DNA of 64,000 nt from Hydrogenophilales bacterium (GCA_016195805.1 JACPYT010000002.1:248001-312000); one strand, 5' to 3'; shown: positions 50,351 to 59,735, numbered from the stretch's first letter. A program made the numbers and translations. The notes: a model not told the origin generated them from the letters alone.

Positions 50351-51508
50351 TCAGTCAGCAAGCGCCTTCGGTGCCGTGCCGATGGCAATTCCGGTGAAGG
50401 TCTGATTGACGTGCACGCCATGGAACTGTTCGCCATAGCTGTTGAAGCCGATCGTGTTGTTGCGCCGGAAGATCGTCTCGACGCGCTCCTTGGTGCCCGC
50501 CTGTGAAATTTCCAGATTGCGCAGGATGCAGTCGCAGCCGAACACGATCTGCGGCGGCCCGATCTCCGCCCGGATTTTTTCGAAGGTCTGCTCCAGGTTT
50601 TCTACCAGATCCACCCCATGCGCCACCCTCAGCACCAAGCCTTCCTCGATTGCACAAAAAAAGGTCAGGCTGCCGTTGGCATTGACCTTCTGGATGGAGC
50701 GCACATAGTCGGTGCCGCCGATTGTCACCACGACCGGCCCCGCGGCGAAGCGCATCGGGTTCAGATCACGAACGTCGATGCCTACCAGTCGCGCGTATTC
50801 CTGGGCTGCCGGCAGGCCGTTGATTTCGTTAACGATGCGTCTGGCTGGATCGGACTGCGTCACCACCAGACGCTCGGAGGTGGAAATGAAATGCTGCGTC
50901 TTGAACATCCTGAAGGGTAGGGACGTACTGATCAGGATCAGCACCGCGCAATCGGAATGGAACGTCCCTTCGCTATATACGTACGTTTTGGCGAATTTCA
51001 GGTCGTCGCCCGCCGAGCCGCCAAACAGCGGAATCTCGCCCAACGCATACTGCAACGTATGCGCCACCAATTCCTCGCGCACCGACAGCCCATCGATCAG
51101 CAAAAACGCGAAACTGTTATCCGGACCCGCTTCAGGCGCCCGGCTTTCGAGTTGTTGCAACAGATTCTGGGCAAATGCATGGCCGCCGACGATATCGAAG
51201 CGGCGCAAGTGCGCCAGCCGGCCGGCGACGGCAATGCAACTGCCTGCGGCAAAGCTGGCCCCCGTCAAGCTATGCTGACGATAGGCATCCGGACCGATTT
51301 CACCCGCCGTGGTGCAGCCAACCACCTGAGTCCCCGCAAACAAACGACTCATTTCCTCGGCCACTGCATCGAGGTCGTATCCGCCGGAACAGAAAAAAAC
51401 CACCAACTCCAGGTTGGGCTGCGCGACAGCGGCGTGGAACTCCCGAACGGCCTGCCTGGCATCTGCCGCACAGGATTGCGACAGGCGAATATCGGTCTGG
51501 CTATCCAT
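50351..51508 (-). CDS. FIST domain sensory protein
   Basis: This 385-residue protein has FIST N and FIST C domains: FCSGGYDLDAVAEEM, VVGCTTAGEIGPDAYRQHS, LFGGSAGDDLKF, and the C-terminal FGCDCILRNLEI and GFNSYGEQFHGVHVNQTFTGIAIG. FIST domains are proposed ligand sensors (amino acids or related small molecules) and are often linked to cyclases or kinases. The ATG at 51508 is favoured by an ideally spaced GGAG; ATG 51520 is the alternative. It is the first gene of a two-gene unit with the downstream GGDEF protein. Confidence 0.87.
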   Translation of the reverse strand: MDSQTDIRLSQSCAADARQAVREFHAAVAQPNLELVVFFCSGGYDLDAVAEEMSRLFAGTQVVGCTTAGEIGPDAYRQHSLTGASFAAGSCIAVAGRLAHLRRFDIVGGHAFAQNLLQQLESRAPEAGPDNSFAFLLIDGLSVREELVAHTLQYALGEIPLFGGSAGDDLKFAKTYVYSEGTFHSDCAVLILISTSLPFRMFKTQHFISTSERLVVTQSDPARRIVNEINGLPAAQEYARLVGIDVRDLNPMRFAAGPVVVTIGGTDYVRSIQKVNANGSLTFFCAIEEGLVLRVAHGVDLVENLEQTFEKIRAEIGPPQIVFGCDCILRNLEISQAGTKERVETIFRRNNTIGFNSYGEQFHGVHVNQTFTGIAIGTAPKALAD

Positions 51509-51560
51509 TGCCGTCTCCATGATTGAGTTAAGCGTAGCGCAAAATGGCAATGGCCATTTA

Positions 51561-52214
51561 TTAAAGCGACTTGCGGCTGCGATCGTCAGGTGCACGGCCC
51601 GGGGCAATCGCCTCAAGGGTTCTGGCCATGTCCTCGAAAACCAGCTTCGAGTTCATGATGTAGGTATGACTTGACGGTACTTTGAGTGCTTCGGCCTCAA
51701 AACGGCCAGTGGCCTCGGAGATGCTGAGGATGAAGTCGTTGGCTTCCGTGCCGAAAGGCAGCCAGGCGCCACGCAGGCCGCCGACGCCGGCATAGATCCT
51801 GGTTGGAACGGATGGCATCGGCAGTTGTGACATGAACGCGTCCACCGCCAGCAATTGGCCCATTTCGCCCGTCAGCAGTTTATAGAGCCGGATTCGGGAA
51901 AAGAATTTGGCGGCCTTGCAGGCAACCATCGGCGGCGCGAGAAAAAAACAGGCTGATGGCGTTCGGTTTTCCAAATGGCCGAGGGCAGCCCTGATGATGA
52001 CCGTTCCGAGAGAATGGCCAACCAGCGCGTAATGTCCAGTATCGACCCGGCGATCGATCAACCTTACCAGCCGGGTGACCGCACTCTGCAAGCCTTCGAA
52101 GGTCGGGTAATAGCCGAACAGAACCGGAGTGTGGCCCGCCCGTCTCAGGCGCCGGCGCAGCAGCATCATGGAAACGGGCGTTGTTCCCATTCCGTGGATT
52201 AAAACCATATCCAT
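51561..52214 (-). CDS. Alpha/beta hydrolase family protein
   Basis: This is a 217-residue protein with the lipase/esterase layout: oxyanion region VLIHGMGTTPVSM, nucleophile elbow LVGHSLGTVI, and a candidate catalytic histidine in PSSHTYIM. No signal peptide is seen. Substrate is unknown; the MVLIHG start and small size resemble single-domain esterases or thioesterases. I used ATG 52214, preceded by GAAGGA; the track start is an upstream TTG. Confidence 0.78.
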   Translation of the reverse strand: MDMVLIHGMGTTPVSMMLLRRRLRRAGHTPVLFGYYPTFEGLQSAVTRLVRLIDRRVDTGHYALVGHSLGTVIIRAALGHLENRTPSACFFLAPPMVACKAAKFFSRIRLYKLLTGEMGQLLAVDAFMSQLPMPSVPTRIYAGVGGLRGAWLPFGTEANDFILSISEATGRFEAEALKVPSSHTYIMNSKLVFEDMARTLEAIAPGRAPDDRSRKSL

Positions 52215-52336
52215 ACGTCCTTCTCGCAAGGCTCAAGGTTTGACGTCTTGCCCCCGCCAGCGGCCGAAAGAAGAATCGCGCGGATCCGCTTGCATGCACC
52301 CGGAGCATATCGCCATTTGGCTAGGTCATTCAGGCG

Positions 52337-52855
52337 CTAGGTCGCTGCTTGGCCGAGCAGCCGTTCATAGACCGCCAGGTCTTCGGCGGAATGGCAGCAG
52401 AAGAGGACTTCCCGGATCCCGGGCGACACGTAGATTGCCGCGCGAACCGTGGCGATGGCGATGCGGGCGGCGGGTTCGAACGGGTAGCCGTAGGCCCCCG
52501 TGCTGATGGCGGGGAAGGCCAGCGTGCGGATGCCGTGCTGTGCGGCAAGCTTGATCGCGCGGCGGTAGCACGACGCCAGCTGTTCGGGTTCGCCGCGTTC
52601 GCCGCCATGCCACACCGGGCCGACGGCATGGATCACGAAGCGGGCCGGCAGGCGATAGCCTTGCGTGAGTTTGGCGTCGCCGGTCGGGCAGCCGCCCAGC
52701 AGCCGGCATGCCTCCAGCAACGCCGGCCCGGCTGCGCGATGGATCGCACCGTCGACGCCGCCGCCACCCAACAGCGACGAATTCGCCGCGTTGACGATGG
52801 CGTCGACCTGCAGCGTGGTGAGGTCGGCCTGAACGGCGCGGAGGGTGGCGGGCAT
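52337..52855 (-). CDS. Macrodomain protein (MacroD/YmdB type)
   Basis: This 172-residue protein is a single macrodomain that binds ADP-ribose derivatives. It has the MacroD-type sequence VDAIVNAANSSLLGGGGVDGAIHRAAG, with PTGDAKLTQGYRLPARFVIHAVGP and AFPAISTGAYGYP, typical of O-acetyl-ADP-ribose deacetylases or ADP-ribosyl hydrolases. The gene begins 6 bp after the lipocalin gene ends and is probably co-transcribed with it. Confidence 0.9.
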   Translation of the reverse strand: MPATLRAVQADLTTLQVDAIVNAANSSLLGGGGVDGAIHRAAGPALLEACRLLGGCPTGDAKLTQGYRLPARFVIHAVGPVWHGGERGEPEQLASCYRRAIKLAAQHGIRTLAFPAISTGAYGYPFEPAARIAIATVRAAIYVSPGIREVLFCCHSAEDLAVYERLLGQAAT

Positions 52856-52861
52856 GGCGAG

Positions 52862-53392
52862 TCAACGCGCCGGACGGGGCTGCGGGGTCCGGATGAAGGC
52901 CTGCCGATCGAATCCCAGCGCAGCGGCTCGCGTCAGCAAGGCCTCCAGCGTCGGCTCGTCGAACCTGGGCGACCTCGCCAGAATCCACGCATACTTGCGG
53001 CTCGGTTCGCCGACCAGCACCCACCGGTAGTCCGGGTCGAGCTCCAGGATCCAGTAGTCGCCATAGAAGGGGCGAAAGAAGCTCACCCGCAGCTTGGCGC
53101 CCTGGCTGCCCGCCACGACCTTGGCAACTCCATGGGCCTGTTCGAGCTTGCCGTTTGCGGTACGGCACTGGTTCAGCACCGCGACCGCTTTGCCGTCCGG
53201 GCGATACGTCGCCTGGGTATCCGAAACACACTGCGCCTGGAAGCGGTTGGGCAGCCGCGCGATTTCATACCAGGTGCCGTAATAGCGATCCAGATCAACC
53301 GCCTGGACGGTCGCGAGTGGCGGGTGGGTGGACGTGCAAGCGGCCAGCAGGAGTGAAGCTCCGCTGCCCGCAAGATAGGGAAAGCATTTCAT
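52862..53392 (-). CDS. blc: Outer-membrane lipoprotein lipocalin (Blc-like)
   Basis: This 176-residue bacterial lipocalin has a lipoprotein signal peptide with lipobox LLAAC (Cys about residue 19). The lipocalin signature DLDRYYGTWYEIARLPNRFQ and a C-terminal WVLVGEPSRKYAWILARSP strand follow. Blc homologues bind lysophospholipids or fatty acids at the outer membrane. The start is ATG 53392 (MKCFPYLAG); the longer track ORF overlaps a membrane-protein gene in another frame. Confidence 0.9.
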   Translation of the reverse strand: MKCFPYLAGSGASLLLAACTSTHPPLATVQAVDLDRYYGTWYEIARLPNRFQAQCVSDTQATYRPDGKAVAVLNQCRTANGKLEQAHGVAKVVAGSQGAKLRVSFFRPFYGDYWILELDPDYRWVLVGEPSRKYAWILARSPRFDEPTLEALLTRAAALGFDRQAFIRTPQPRPAR

Positions 53393-53471
53393 GACCCGAT
53401 GTCCCGTATAGGCGCTATGCGATGAGGGAACGGTACGTTCGGAACGATGCGTCGGACATCTGTGCGTGTGC

Positions 53472-53669
53472 TCAGACTCTGACGAAATAGGGGAGCGCGA
53501 TGAGCGCGATCCCGATTGCGACCAGCAGGATCGTATTGGAAATGAAATAGGGGAAGACCATGAGGGCCAGCCCACAGAACAGCGGAACGATCGCTTGCTG
53601 CTTCTTGCCGTACAGGAAGAATCCAAGGCCGGCCGAGCCGAAAAGCAATCCCCAGAGAAGTGACGACAT
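53472..53669 (-). CDS. Small two- to three-helix membrane protein
   Basis: This 65-residue protein is almost entirely hydrophobic: LLWGLLFGSAGLGFFLYG, a short KKQQ loop, VPLFCGLALMVFPYFISN and LLVAIGIALIALPYFVRV. It resembles small conserved membrane proteins in other Proteobacteria, but I cannot name a function. The ATG at 53669 is used; the track start is TTG six bases upstream. Confidence 0.65.
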   Translation of the reverse strand: MSSLLWGLLFGSAGLGFFLYGKKQQAIVPLFCGLALMVFPYFISNTILLVAIGIALIALPYFVRV

Positions 53670-53782
53670 GCTCAATTTGGTGTGACCTCACACATTGCCT
53701 TAGCGAGTTGCCAAAACCCTATGCCCTTGCAACGGGTCTGTCCAGATCCTTGGCCAGTCTCATGCACGCAGGCTCGAATGCA

Positions 53783-54376
53783 TCATCGGACCCAGGCACG
53801 ATCTGTCAGGTCGGCCACCCGATCCACATCATGCACGATCCCGGGATCGTCCGTCTCGCACCGCACGATTGCTTCGGGAAAGGCTACCACGATCCGCCGC
53901 GCCCCTTCGTCGCCGGTCAGTGCCGTGAGTGGCTCCCCCCACTGGCGGGCAAAGCCTACCGGGTGTCCCCGGCGCCCCCGGTATTCCGGGACCACGATGC
54001 TGCCGCCGGCGCGCAGGGCGGTTGCCACGTGGCTGTAGCTGGCGGGCGCGATGTAGGGCATGTCCGCCAGCGCGACGATCCAGCCGGCGGCATCCGCAGC
54101 GGCGCGGACGCCTGCTGCCAGGCTGTGGCCCATGCCGAGGTGGGCCTCTGCGCTGACCACGAGTTCGAAGCCTTCTGCCGCCAGCAGGTCCGCCAGCCGG
54201 CCGCTGTCCGGCCGCACCACCGCCAGTACGCGGTCGCAGGCCGGGCGCAGGCGGCGGGCTGAAACCAGTCCCACTGGGGTTGCGTCGGACAATGGGTGCA
54301 GCAGCTTGTCGCTGCCGAAGCGGGCGCCGCTGCCGGCCGCCAGCAGGACACCGACGATGGGAGCCGCCGACGCCAT
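53783..54376 (-). CDS. MobA/MocA-like nucleotidyltransferase
   Basis: This 197-residue protein has the NTP-transferase fold of molybdopterin cytidylyl- or guanylyltransferases: VGVLLAAGSGARFGSDKLLHPL for nucleotide binding and IVALADMPYIAP for the metal site. Next to xdhC and a molybdenum hydroxylase it is most likely a MocA-type enzyme that makes the MCD form of the cofactor used by this enzyme class. The start at ATG 54376 (MASAAPIVGV) lies 4 bp after xdhC. Confidence 0.85.
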   Translation of the reverse strand: MASAAPIVGVLLAAGSGARFGSDKLLHPLSDATPVGLVSARRLRPACDRVLAVVRPDSGRLADLLAAEGFELVVSAEAHLGMGHSLAAGVRAAADAAGWIVALADMPYIAPASYSHVATALRAGGSIVVPEYRGRRGHPVGFARQWGEPLTALTGDEGARRIVVAFPEAIVRCETDDPGIVHDVDRVADLTDRAWVR

Positions 54377-54380
54377 CGGC

Positions 54381-55385
54381 TCAGTCGATGCGGCAGCCGG
54401 AACGGTCCGCCGCAGACTGCCGCGCCGCTTCCGGGTTGGTGTGGACGCCGTTCTTGATCGCGGTGATCTCGGCGAGGATGGAGACGGCGATTTCAGGCGG
54501 CGTGCGGCTGCCGATGGGCAGGCCGACCGGCCCATGCAGCCGCGCCACCTCGGCATCCGAGAGGTCGAAATGCTGCAGCAGTCGCGCACGGCGCTTGGCA
54601 TTGTTGGCGCGCGAGCCGAGGGCGCCGACGTAGAAGGCCGGCGACTTCAGGGCTTCGAGCAGGGCCATGTCGTCGAGCTTGGGGTCGTGGGTCAGCGCCA
54701 CCACGGCGCTGCGGGGATCGAGGCCCAGATCCACAACAATGTTGTCCGGCATTCCCGGCAACAGGGTGGCGCCCGGGACGTCCCAGCCGGCGCTGTATTC
54801 GATACGGGGGTCGCAGACTAACACCTGGTAGTCCAGCGCTTGGGCCATTGCCGCTAGGTAGCGGGAGATCTGGCCGGCGCCGATGATTAGCAGGCGCCAG
54901 GCCGGACCGTGCAGGGTGGTCAGGTGCCGGCCATCCCAGCTGAGTTGATCGCTGCGGCAGCCGTCGCGGATGGCCACCGTTCCGGCGTCGAGGTCGACCG
55001 TGCGCAGCGCCAGTTGTCCGGCGGCGATACGTTGCGCCAGGTCGTTCAACAAGGCGAGGTCGGGGGCTGGTTCGATCACCAGTTCGAGGACGCCGCCGCA
55101 GGGCAGGCCGAAGCGGTGCGCCTCATCCCGCGTCACGCCGTAGCGTAGGAGGAGTGGCTGGGTATGGTTGAATTCGCCGGCGGCCATGCGGGCGATCAGA
55201 TCGTCCTCGATGCAGCCGCCGGATACCGAGCCCTGCACCCGGCCGTCGTCGCGCAGCGCCATCCACGCCCCGGGGGGGCGCGGCGCCGAGCCCCAGGTGC
55301 GGGCCACGGTGACCAGCGCGAAGCGGTGCCCATCGGCGGCCCAGCGACGGACTGCCGCCAGCACCTCGCTGTCCTGGCTGTCCAT
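54381..55385 (-). CDS. xdhC: XdhC family molybdenum cofactor sulfurase/insertion protein
   Basis: XdhC proteins bind molybdenum cofactor, promote its sulfuration and insert it into xanthine-dehydrogenase-type enzymes. The 334-residue protein has the N-terminal XdhC/CoxI domain (RTWGSAPRPPGAWMALRDDGRVQGSVSGGCIEDDL). A C-terminal Rossmann domain follows (LLIIGAGQISRYLAAMAQALDYQVLVCDPR, VGALGSRANNAKRRARL). It starts 2 bp after the large-subunit gene stops. Confidence 0.9.
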   Translation of the reverse strand: MDSQDSEVLAAVRRWAADGHRFALVTVARTWGSAPRPPGAWMALRDDGRVQGSVSGGCIEDDLIARMAAGEFNHTQPLLLRYGVTRDEAHRFGLPCGGVLELVIEPAPDLALLNDLAQRIAAGQLALRTVDLDAGTVAIRDGCRSDQLSWDGRHLTTLHGPAWRLLIIGAGQISRYLAAMAQALDYQVLVCDPRIEYSAGWDVPGATLLPGMPDNIVVDLGLDPRSAVVALTHDPKLDDMALLEALKSPAFYVGALGSRANNAKRRARLLQHFDLSDAEVARLHGPVGLPIGSRTPPEIAVSILAEITAIKNGVHTNPEAARQSAADRSGCRID

Positions 55386-55387
55386 GC

Positions 55388-57592
55388 TCAGGCGGCCAGG
55401 TCGGCGGGGTTGAAGGGCAGGCGCGTGAGATGCTTGCCGGTCGCGGCAGCGATGGCGTTGGCCACGGCCGGCGCGGCAGGTGGCACGCCGGGCTCGCCAA
55501 TGCCGGTGGGCGCGGCGGTCGAGGGCACGATATGTACCTCCACCGTCGGCATCTCGTGGATGCGCAGGGGCGGATAGCCATCGAAATTGCCCTGCTCGAC
55601 GCGCCCTGCCTTGAGGGTGATCTCGCCATGCAGGGCGGCCGACAGGGCAAAGCCGACGGCCCCTTCGACCTGGGCACGGACGTTGTCCGGGTTGATGGCG
55701 ATGCCGCAATCCACCGCGCAGACCATGCGGTCAACCTTGACGCTGCCGTCCCTGGCGACCGTCACCTCGGCCACCTCGGCGACGAAGGTGTTGAAGGACT
55801 CATGTACCGCCACGCCGCGGCCGCGGCGTTCGCCCGGCTTGCCCGGCTTGAGCGGCGTGCCCCAGCCCGCCTTCTCGGCCGCCAGTTTCAGCACGCCGGC
55901 ATGGCGCGGATGCTGGGCGAGGAGTTCCTGGCGCAGCGCCACGGGATCCTTGCCCATCGCCGCGGCCACCTGGTCGAGGAAGGTCTCGGTGGAGTAGGCG
56001 GTGTGGGAGGAGCCCACCGAGCGCCACCACAGCACCGGCACCGGGATGTCCTGCGGGGTGTGCAGGTCCACCTTCAGGTTGGGAATGGCGTAGGGCAGGT
56101 TGGCGGCGCCCTCCACCGACACCAGATCGACGCCATCCTTGATCATGCCGCTTGCAAAGGGGGAGCCGGCCATGATCGACTGGCCCACTAGGCGGTGGCG
56201 CCAGCCGGTCAGCCTGCCGTCGCCGTCCACCGCCGCCTCCAGCGCATGGTGGAACAGCGGCCGGTAGTAGCCTGCGCGCATGTCGTCCTCGCGCATCCAG
56301 ACCAGCTTCACCGGCGCGCGGCCGTTGATTGCCTTGACGATGTGGGCGGCCTCCAGCACGTAGTCGGAATGGCTGCTGGCACGGCGGCCGAAGCTGCCGC
56401 CGGCATACAGCATGTGGATGCTCACCTGTTCCGGCTTGAGGCCGAACAGGCCGGCCAGGGCGTGCTGGTCGCCGGTCTGCATCTGCTCGCCGTTCCATAC
56501 CTCGCAGCCCCCGTCGCCGAGCCGGATCACGCAGTTCATCGGCTCCATCGCGGCGTGTGCCAGGTAGGGGAAGTCGTAGCTGGCGCGGACCACCTTGGCT
56601 GCCTTGCCGAAGGCCTGGTCCGGGTCGCCGCTCTGGTGTGCGACGAGGCCAGGCGTCTTCGCCAGTTCCCGGTAGCGGGCGAGAATCTCGTCGCTGCCGA
56701 GCGTGAAGGCATGGCTTTCGTCCCAGCTTACCGAGAGGGCGTCGCGACCCTTCTTCGCGCTCCAGGTGTCGGTGGCCAGCACGGCCACGCCCTGGGGAAT
56801 CTGCACCACGTCGACCACGCCCTTCACCGACTTGGCGCGGCCGGCGTCGAAGGATTTGACCGTGGCGCCGAAGCGCGGCGGATGCGCCACCACCGCAACC
56901 AGCATGCCCGGCAGCTGCACGTCCTGGGTGAAGCGGGCCTGGCCGTTGGTCTTGTCGAAGCTATCCTTGCGCTTGACCGCTTTGCCGACTAGGCGGAAAT
57001 CCTTGGGATCCTTCAGTTTCAGGTCGGTGGGCACGGGCTGCTTCGCTGCCAGCTCCGCCAGTTCGCCGAACGTGGCCCGGTGCTTCGATTTCGCGTGGCT
57101 GACCACGCCGTCGCGCACGGCGATCTCGGCGGCGGGCACGCTCCATTGCTGCGCGGCGGCGCCGACCAGCATGGCGCGGCCGGCCGCGCCGGCCTTGCGT
57201 AGTTGTTCCCAGGAATTGGCCATCGCGGTGCTGCCACCGGTGCCCTGGGCGGGCCCCCAGAACAAGTTGTTGTAGCGCTTGGCGTCGGCCGGCGCGCCTT
57301 CGATGCGCACCGTCTTCCAGTCCGCATCCAGTTCCTCCGCCAGGATGGTGGCGAGCCCGGTGTAGGTGCCCTGGCCCATTTCCAGGTGCTTGGAGATCAC
57401 CGTCACGGTATTGTCGGTGCCGATGCGGAGGAAGGCATTGGGCTCGAAATGGATCGGGCCGATTGCGCCTTCGCCGGCCTTGCCGGGGCCGGCGGCCGCA
57501 GCATCGGCAAGGCCGGGCAGGAAAAATCCGAGCGTGAGGCCAGCGCTGCCCTGCAGGAAACGACGGCGGCTGAGGTTTTCGAGTGTGTTCAT
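55388..57592 (-). CDS. Molybdenum hydroxylase large subunit, Tat-exported
   Basis: This 734-residue molybdopterin-binding subunit belongs to the xanthine dehydrogenase/aldehyde oxidase superfamily, closest in layout to isoquinoline 1-oxidoreductase beta subunits and periplasmic aldehyde dehydrogenases. A twin-arginine signal ([23 protein letters not shown]) marks Tat export. The catalytic glutamate motif appears as [17 protein letters not shown] near the C-terminus, and [18 protein letters not shown] is a cofactor-binding loop. The substrate, probably an aldehyde or N-heterocycle, cannot be decided from sequence. Confidence 0.88.
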   Translation of the reverse strand: MNTLENLSRRRFLQGSAGLTLGFFLPGLADAAAAGPGKAGEGAIGPIHFEPNAFLRIGTDNTVTVISKHLEMGQGTYTGLATILAEELDADWKTVRIEGAPADAKRYNNLFWGPAQGTGGSTAMANSWEQLRKAGAAGRAMLVGAAAQQWSVPAAEIAVRDGVVSHAKSKHRATFGELAELAAKQPVPTDLKLKDPKDFRLVGKAVKRKDSFDKTNGQARFTQDVQLPGMLVAVVAHPPRFGATVKSFDAGRAKSVKGVVDVVQIPQGVAVLATDTWSAKKGRDALSVSWDESHAFTLGSDEILARYRELAKTPGLVAHQSGDPDQAFGKAAKVVRASYDFPYLAHAAMEPMNCVIRLGDGGCEVWNGEQMQTGDQHALAGLFGLKPEQVSIHMLYAGGSFGRRASSHSDYVLEAAHIVKAINGRAPVKLVWMREDDMRAGYYRPLFHHALEAAVDGDGRLTGWRHRLVGQSIMAGSPFASGMIKDGVDLVSVEGAANLPYAIPNLKVDLHTPQDIPVPVLWWRSVGSSHTAYSTETFLDQVAAAMGKDPVALRQELLAQHPRHAGVLKLAAEKAGWGTPLKPGKPGERRGRGVAVHESFNTFVAEVAEVTVARDGSVKVDRMVCAVDCGIAINPDNVRAQVEGAVGFALSAALHGEITLKAGRVEQGNFDGYPPLRIHEMPTVEVHIVPSTAAPTGIGEPGVPPAAPAVANAIAAATGKHLTRLPFNPADLAA

Positions 57593-57601
57593 CGCGCGCT
57601 C

Positions 57602-58060
57602 CTAGACGAGGGCCTTGGCGGCTTCGTGGATCGCCGCGCGGATGCGGACATAGGTCGCGCAACGGCACAGGTTGCCGGACATGGCGTTGTCGATGTCAGT
57701 GTCGCTGGGCTTGCGGTTCTGGCTCAGGAGCGCCACCGCGCTCATGATCTGGCCGGACTGACAGTAGCCGCACTGCACCACGTCCAGCTTGCGCCAGGCC
57801 GCCTGCACCACCTTGCCGATGCGCTGCTTGTCCACTGCCTCGATGGTGGTGACCTTGCGGCCGGCCACCGCTGACACCGGTACCGAGCAGGAACGCATCG
57901 GCGAGCCATCCACCAGCACCGTACAGGCACCGCAGAGCGCCTCGCCGCAGCCGTATTTGGTGCCTGTCAGCTGCAGCGTGTCGCGTAGCGCCCACAGCAG
58001 CGGCGTATCGGGCGCAACATCGAGTTGCTGCAGGTTGCCATTCACGTTGAGTTGGATCAT
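57602..58060 (-). CDS. Molybdenum hydroxylase [2Fe-2S] small subunit
   Basis: This 152-residue subunit carries two [2Fe-2S] clusters. The plant-ferredoxin-type site is [24 protein letters not shown] and the helical-domain site is [10 protein letters not shown] with GNLCRCATY. It has no signal peptide, so it would leave the cell piggy-back on the Tat signal of the large subunit. A GAGGAG ribosome-binding site supports ATG 58060. It is first in the operon small-large-xdhC-mocA-like. Confidence 0.92.
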   Translation of the reverse strand: MIQLNVNGNLQQLDVAPDTPLLWALRDTLQLTGTKYGCGEALCGACTVLVDGSPMRSCSVPVSAVAGRKVTTIEAVDKQRIGKVVQAAWRKLDVVQCGYCQSGQIMSAVALLSQNRKPSDTDIDNAMSGNLCRCATYVRIRAAIHEAAKALV

Positions 58061-58186
58061 GGGCAAGACTCCTCAGAGGATAAATGAGCACCGCAGCAAC
58101 CCCGGCGGCTGGCGAAGGCTGAATGCATCCGATGACAGCGTCACACTGATCCGATCATTCTAGAAGATCAATCGAAAGGGATTTGT

Positions 58187-58450
58187 TTAATTTTGCGCCC
58201 CGGGGTGCGCGGGTGAACGTTTTCTGCGGAGGTTGCCTTGCCACTGGCATCCAGGCTGCGTGCAGCGAAACCGGCGCTGTCTGACGAACAGGTTCAGGAT
58301 CCGGTCGATGAAGCGGCGGCGGATACGGATCAGGCCGGACTGCCCGCAGATCGGGCATGCGTATGCGTCGGGGCTGGCATCGTTGGGTGACGGTTCGGCG
58401 CTGTTTTCCAGGGCATAGGCGTTCGCGGTCGAGCGGGCATGATTGATCAT
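58187..58450 (-). CDS. Small zinc-ribbon protein of unknown function
   Basis: This 87-residue basic protein has four cysteines in a zinc-ribbon arrangement, CPICGQSG and CTQPGCQWQG, separated by an arginine-rich segment (RIRRRFIDRILNLFVRQRRFRC). The ATG at 58450 follows GGGGAGAT. Zinc ribbons of this kind bind nucleic acid or proteins; the function is unknown. Confidence 0.65.
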   Translation of the reverse strand: MINHARSTANAYALENSAEPSPNDASPDAYACPICGQSGLIRIRRRFIDRILNLFVRQRRFRCTQPGCQWQGNLRRKRSPAHPGAQN

Positions 58451-58670
58451 GCCGATCTCCCCGGGAAGATTCGGGGAGATCTCAGGCGATGCCGAAAAAA
58501 ACAGGGGCGTTGGATCACGTCTGGAATACGAAAGTATCAATGCAGCCAGGCTGCTTGCTGGAATTGACCTGCGTGGGGCAGGCCGGTTCCGTGCCAGCGA
58601 GACATCCAGCGCAGTCGTGGACGCCGGTTGGCAAGCTTCATGGCTCACCTGCACGACCGCGATGCGCGGA

Positions 58671-59726
58671 TCAGCGCGGTGTACTTGGCGGCGTTGCGTC
58701 GTTGGCCTCGATGCCATAGGGCTCGAAGTCATATTTTTCCGGCTTGATGGCAGCGATGATGTGGTCGAGGCTGGGTGCGTCCGCATTGACGGGCACGGGA
58801 ATGACCTGCTTGGCTTCAACAACCTGCTGCACGCGATCCCAGTTGATTTTCGGCGTATAGCGCGTCAATGCTTCCATCGCCAGCATGAACAGCCCCCCCT
58901 CGGGGCTGGGATACTCGACTATCGGGCTGGACACGCTGAGGTAGAGCAGAGAACCTCTTTCGCCCACCATCACCGGCTGGTTGATGAAACGCACGGGTGT
59001 GCCGACGGGCACGTCCGGAAAAAGGGCGGCAGCATTCTCCGGATACAAATGAAGGCAGCCGTGGCTCACTTGCATGCCTACCCCCCAGGGGCGGTTGGTG
59101 CCGTGAATGAAGATTTGCGAGAATCCGGTTTCCAGGGCGAGCATGCCCATGGGGTTGTTGGGGCCTGGCGGAAAGTAATCCGGGAAGTTGGTCTCACCCT
59201 GGTTGCGGTGTTCCGCCTGAATGTCCTTGGGGACGATCCAGGAAGGGTCCTTTTCCTTGGCGATGATGCGGGTGCTGCCCAAAGGCGTGGACCACCCCGG
59301 GCGCGAAATCCCGACAGGGTAGGTGACCACCGTCGCCGGCTCGTTGGCCTTGTGGCGGGGGAAATAGTAAAGTCGACGCTGAGGAATGTTCACGATGATG
59401 CCGACCCAAGGTTGCGGCGGCAGGATGAATTCGGTGGGCACGACAACTCGGGTTCCCTCGCCGGGGAGCCAGACCGAAACACTGGGATTGGCGAGGGTGA
59501 TTTCCTCGTAGCCGAGGTCATAATGGCGGGCGATGTCCAGCAAGGTGTTGCGCGAGTCGGCGGTCACCACATGAATTTGACCGACGATCGTGCTGCCATC
59601 GGTGGGCAGGGGAAATGTCGCTCCCCATCCGGGAGCGGCCCAAAACAGAAGCAACAGCACAAGCCTGTGCAAACCGGAAACCGGGCGCAGGGGTGCGGGT
59701 AGCGTTAAACAAGGCTTTGATTTCAT
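58671..59726 (-). CDS. L,D-transpeptidase (YkuD/ErfK type)
   Basis: This 351-residue periplasmic enzyme has a signal peptide (LVLLLLFWAAPGWGA), a LysM-like region (DSRNTLLDIARHYDLGYEEITLANPSVSVWLPGEGTRVVVP) and a YkuD catalytic domain ending in FIHGTNRPWGVGMQVSHGCLHLYPENA. Such enzymes attach Lpp-type lipoproteins to peptidoglycan or form 3-3 cross-links. The arginine usual after SHGC(I/L) is histidine here. A C-terminal extension of about 100 residues follows the catalytic domain. The start lies only 9 bp from a divergent second transpeptidase gene. Confidence 0.88.
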   Translation of the reverse strand: MKSKPCLTLPAPLRPVSGLHRLVLLLLFWAAPGWGATFPLPTDGSTIVGQIHVVTADSRNTLLDIARHYDLGYEEITLANPSVSVWLPGEGTRVVVPTEFILPPQPWVGIIVNIPQRRLYYFPRHKANEPATVVTYPVGISRPGWSTPLGSTRIIAKEKDPSWIVPKDIQAEHRNQGETNFPDYFPPGPNNPMGMLALETGFSQIFIHGTNRPWGVGMQVSHGCLHLYPENAAALFPDVPVGTPVRFINQPVMVGERGSLLYLSVSSPIVEYPSPEGGLFMLAMEALTRYTPKINWDRVQQVVEAKQVIPVPVNADAPSLDHIIAAIKPEKYDFEPYGIEANDATPPSTPR

Positions 59727-59735
59727 AGACTGCTC

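Noticed and set aside
58443-59702. 419-aa plus-strand ORF over the L,D-transpeptidase gene
   Set aside because: The opposite strand encodes a clear secreted YkuD enzyme; this ORF has no domain or signal and is a shadow.
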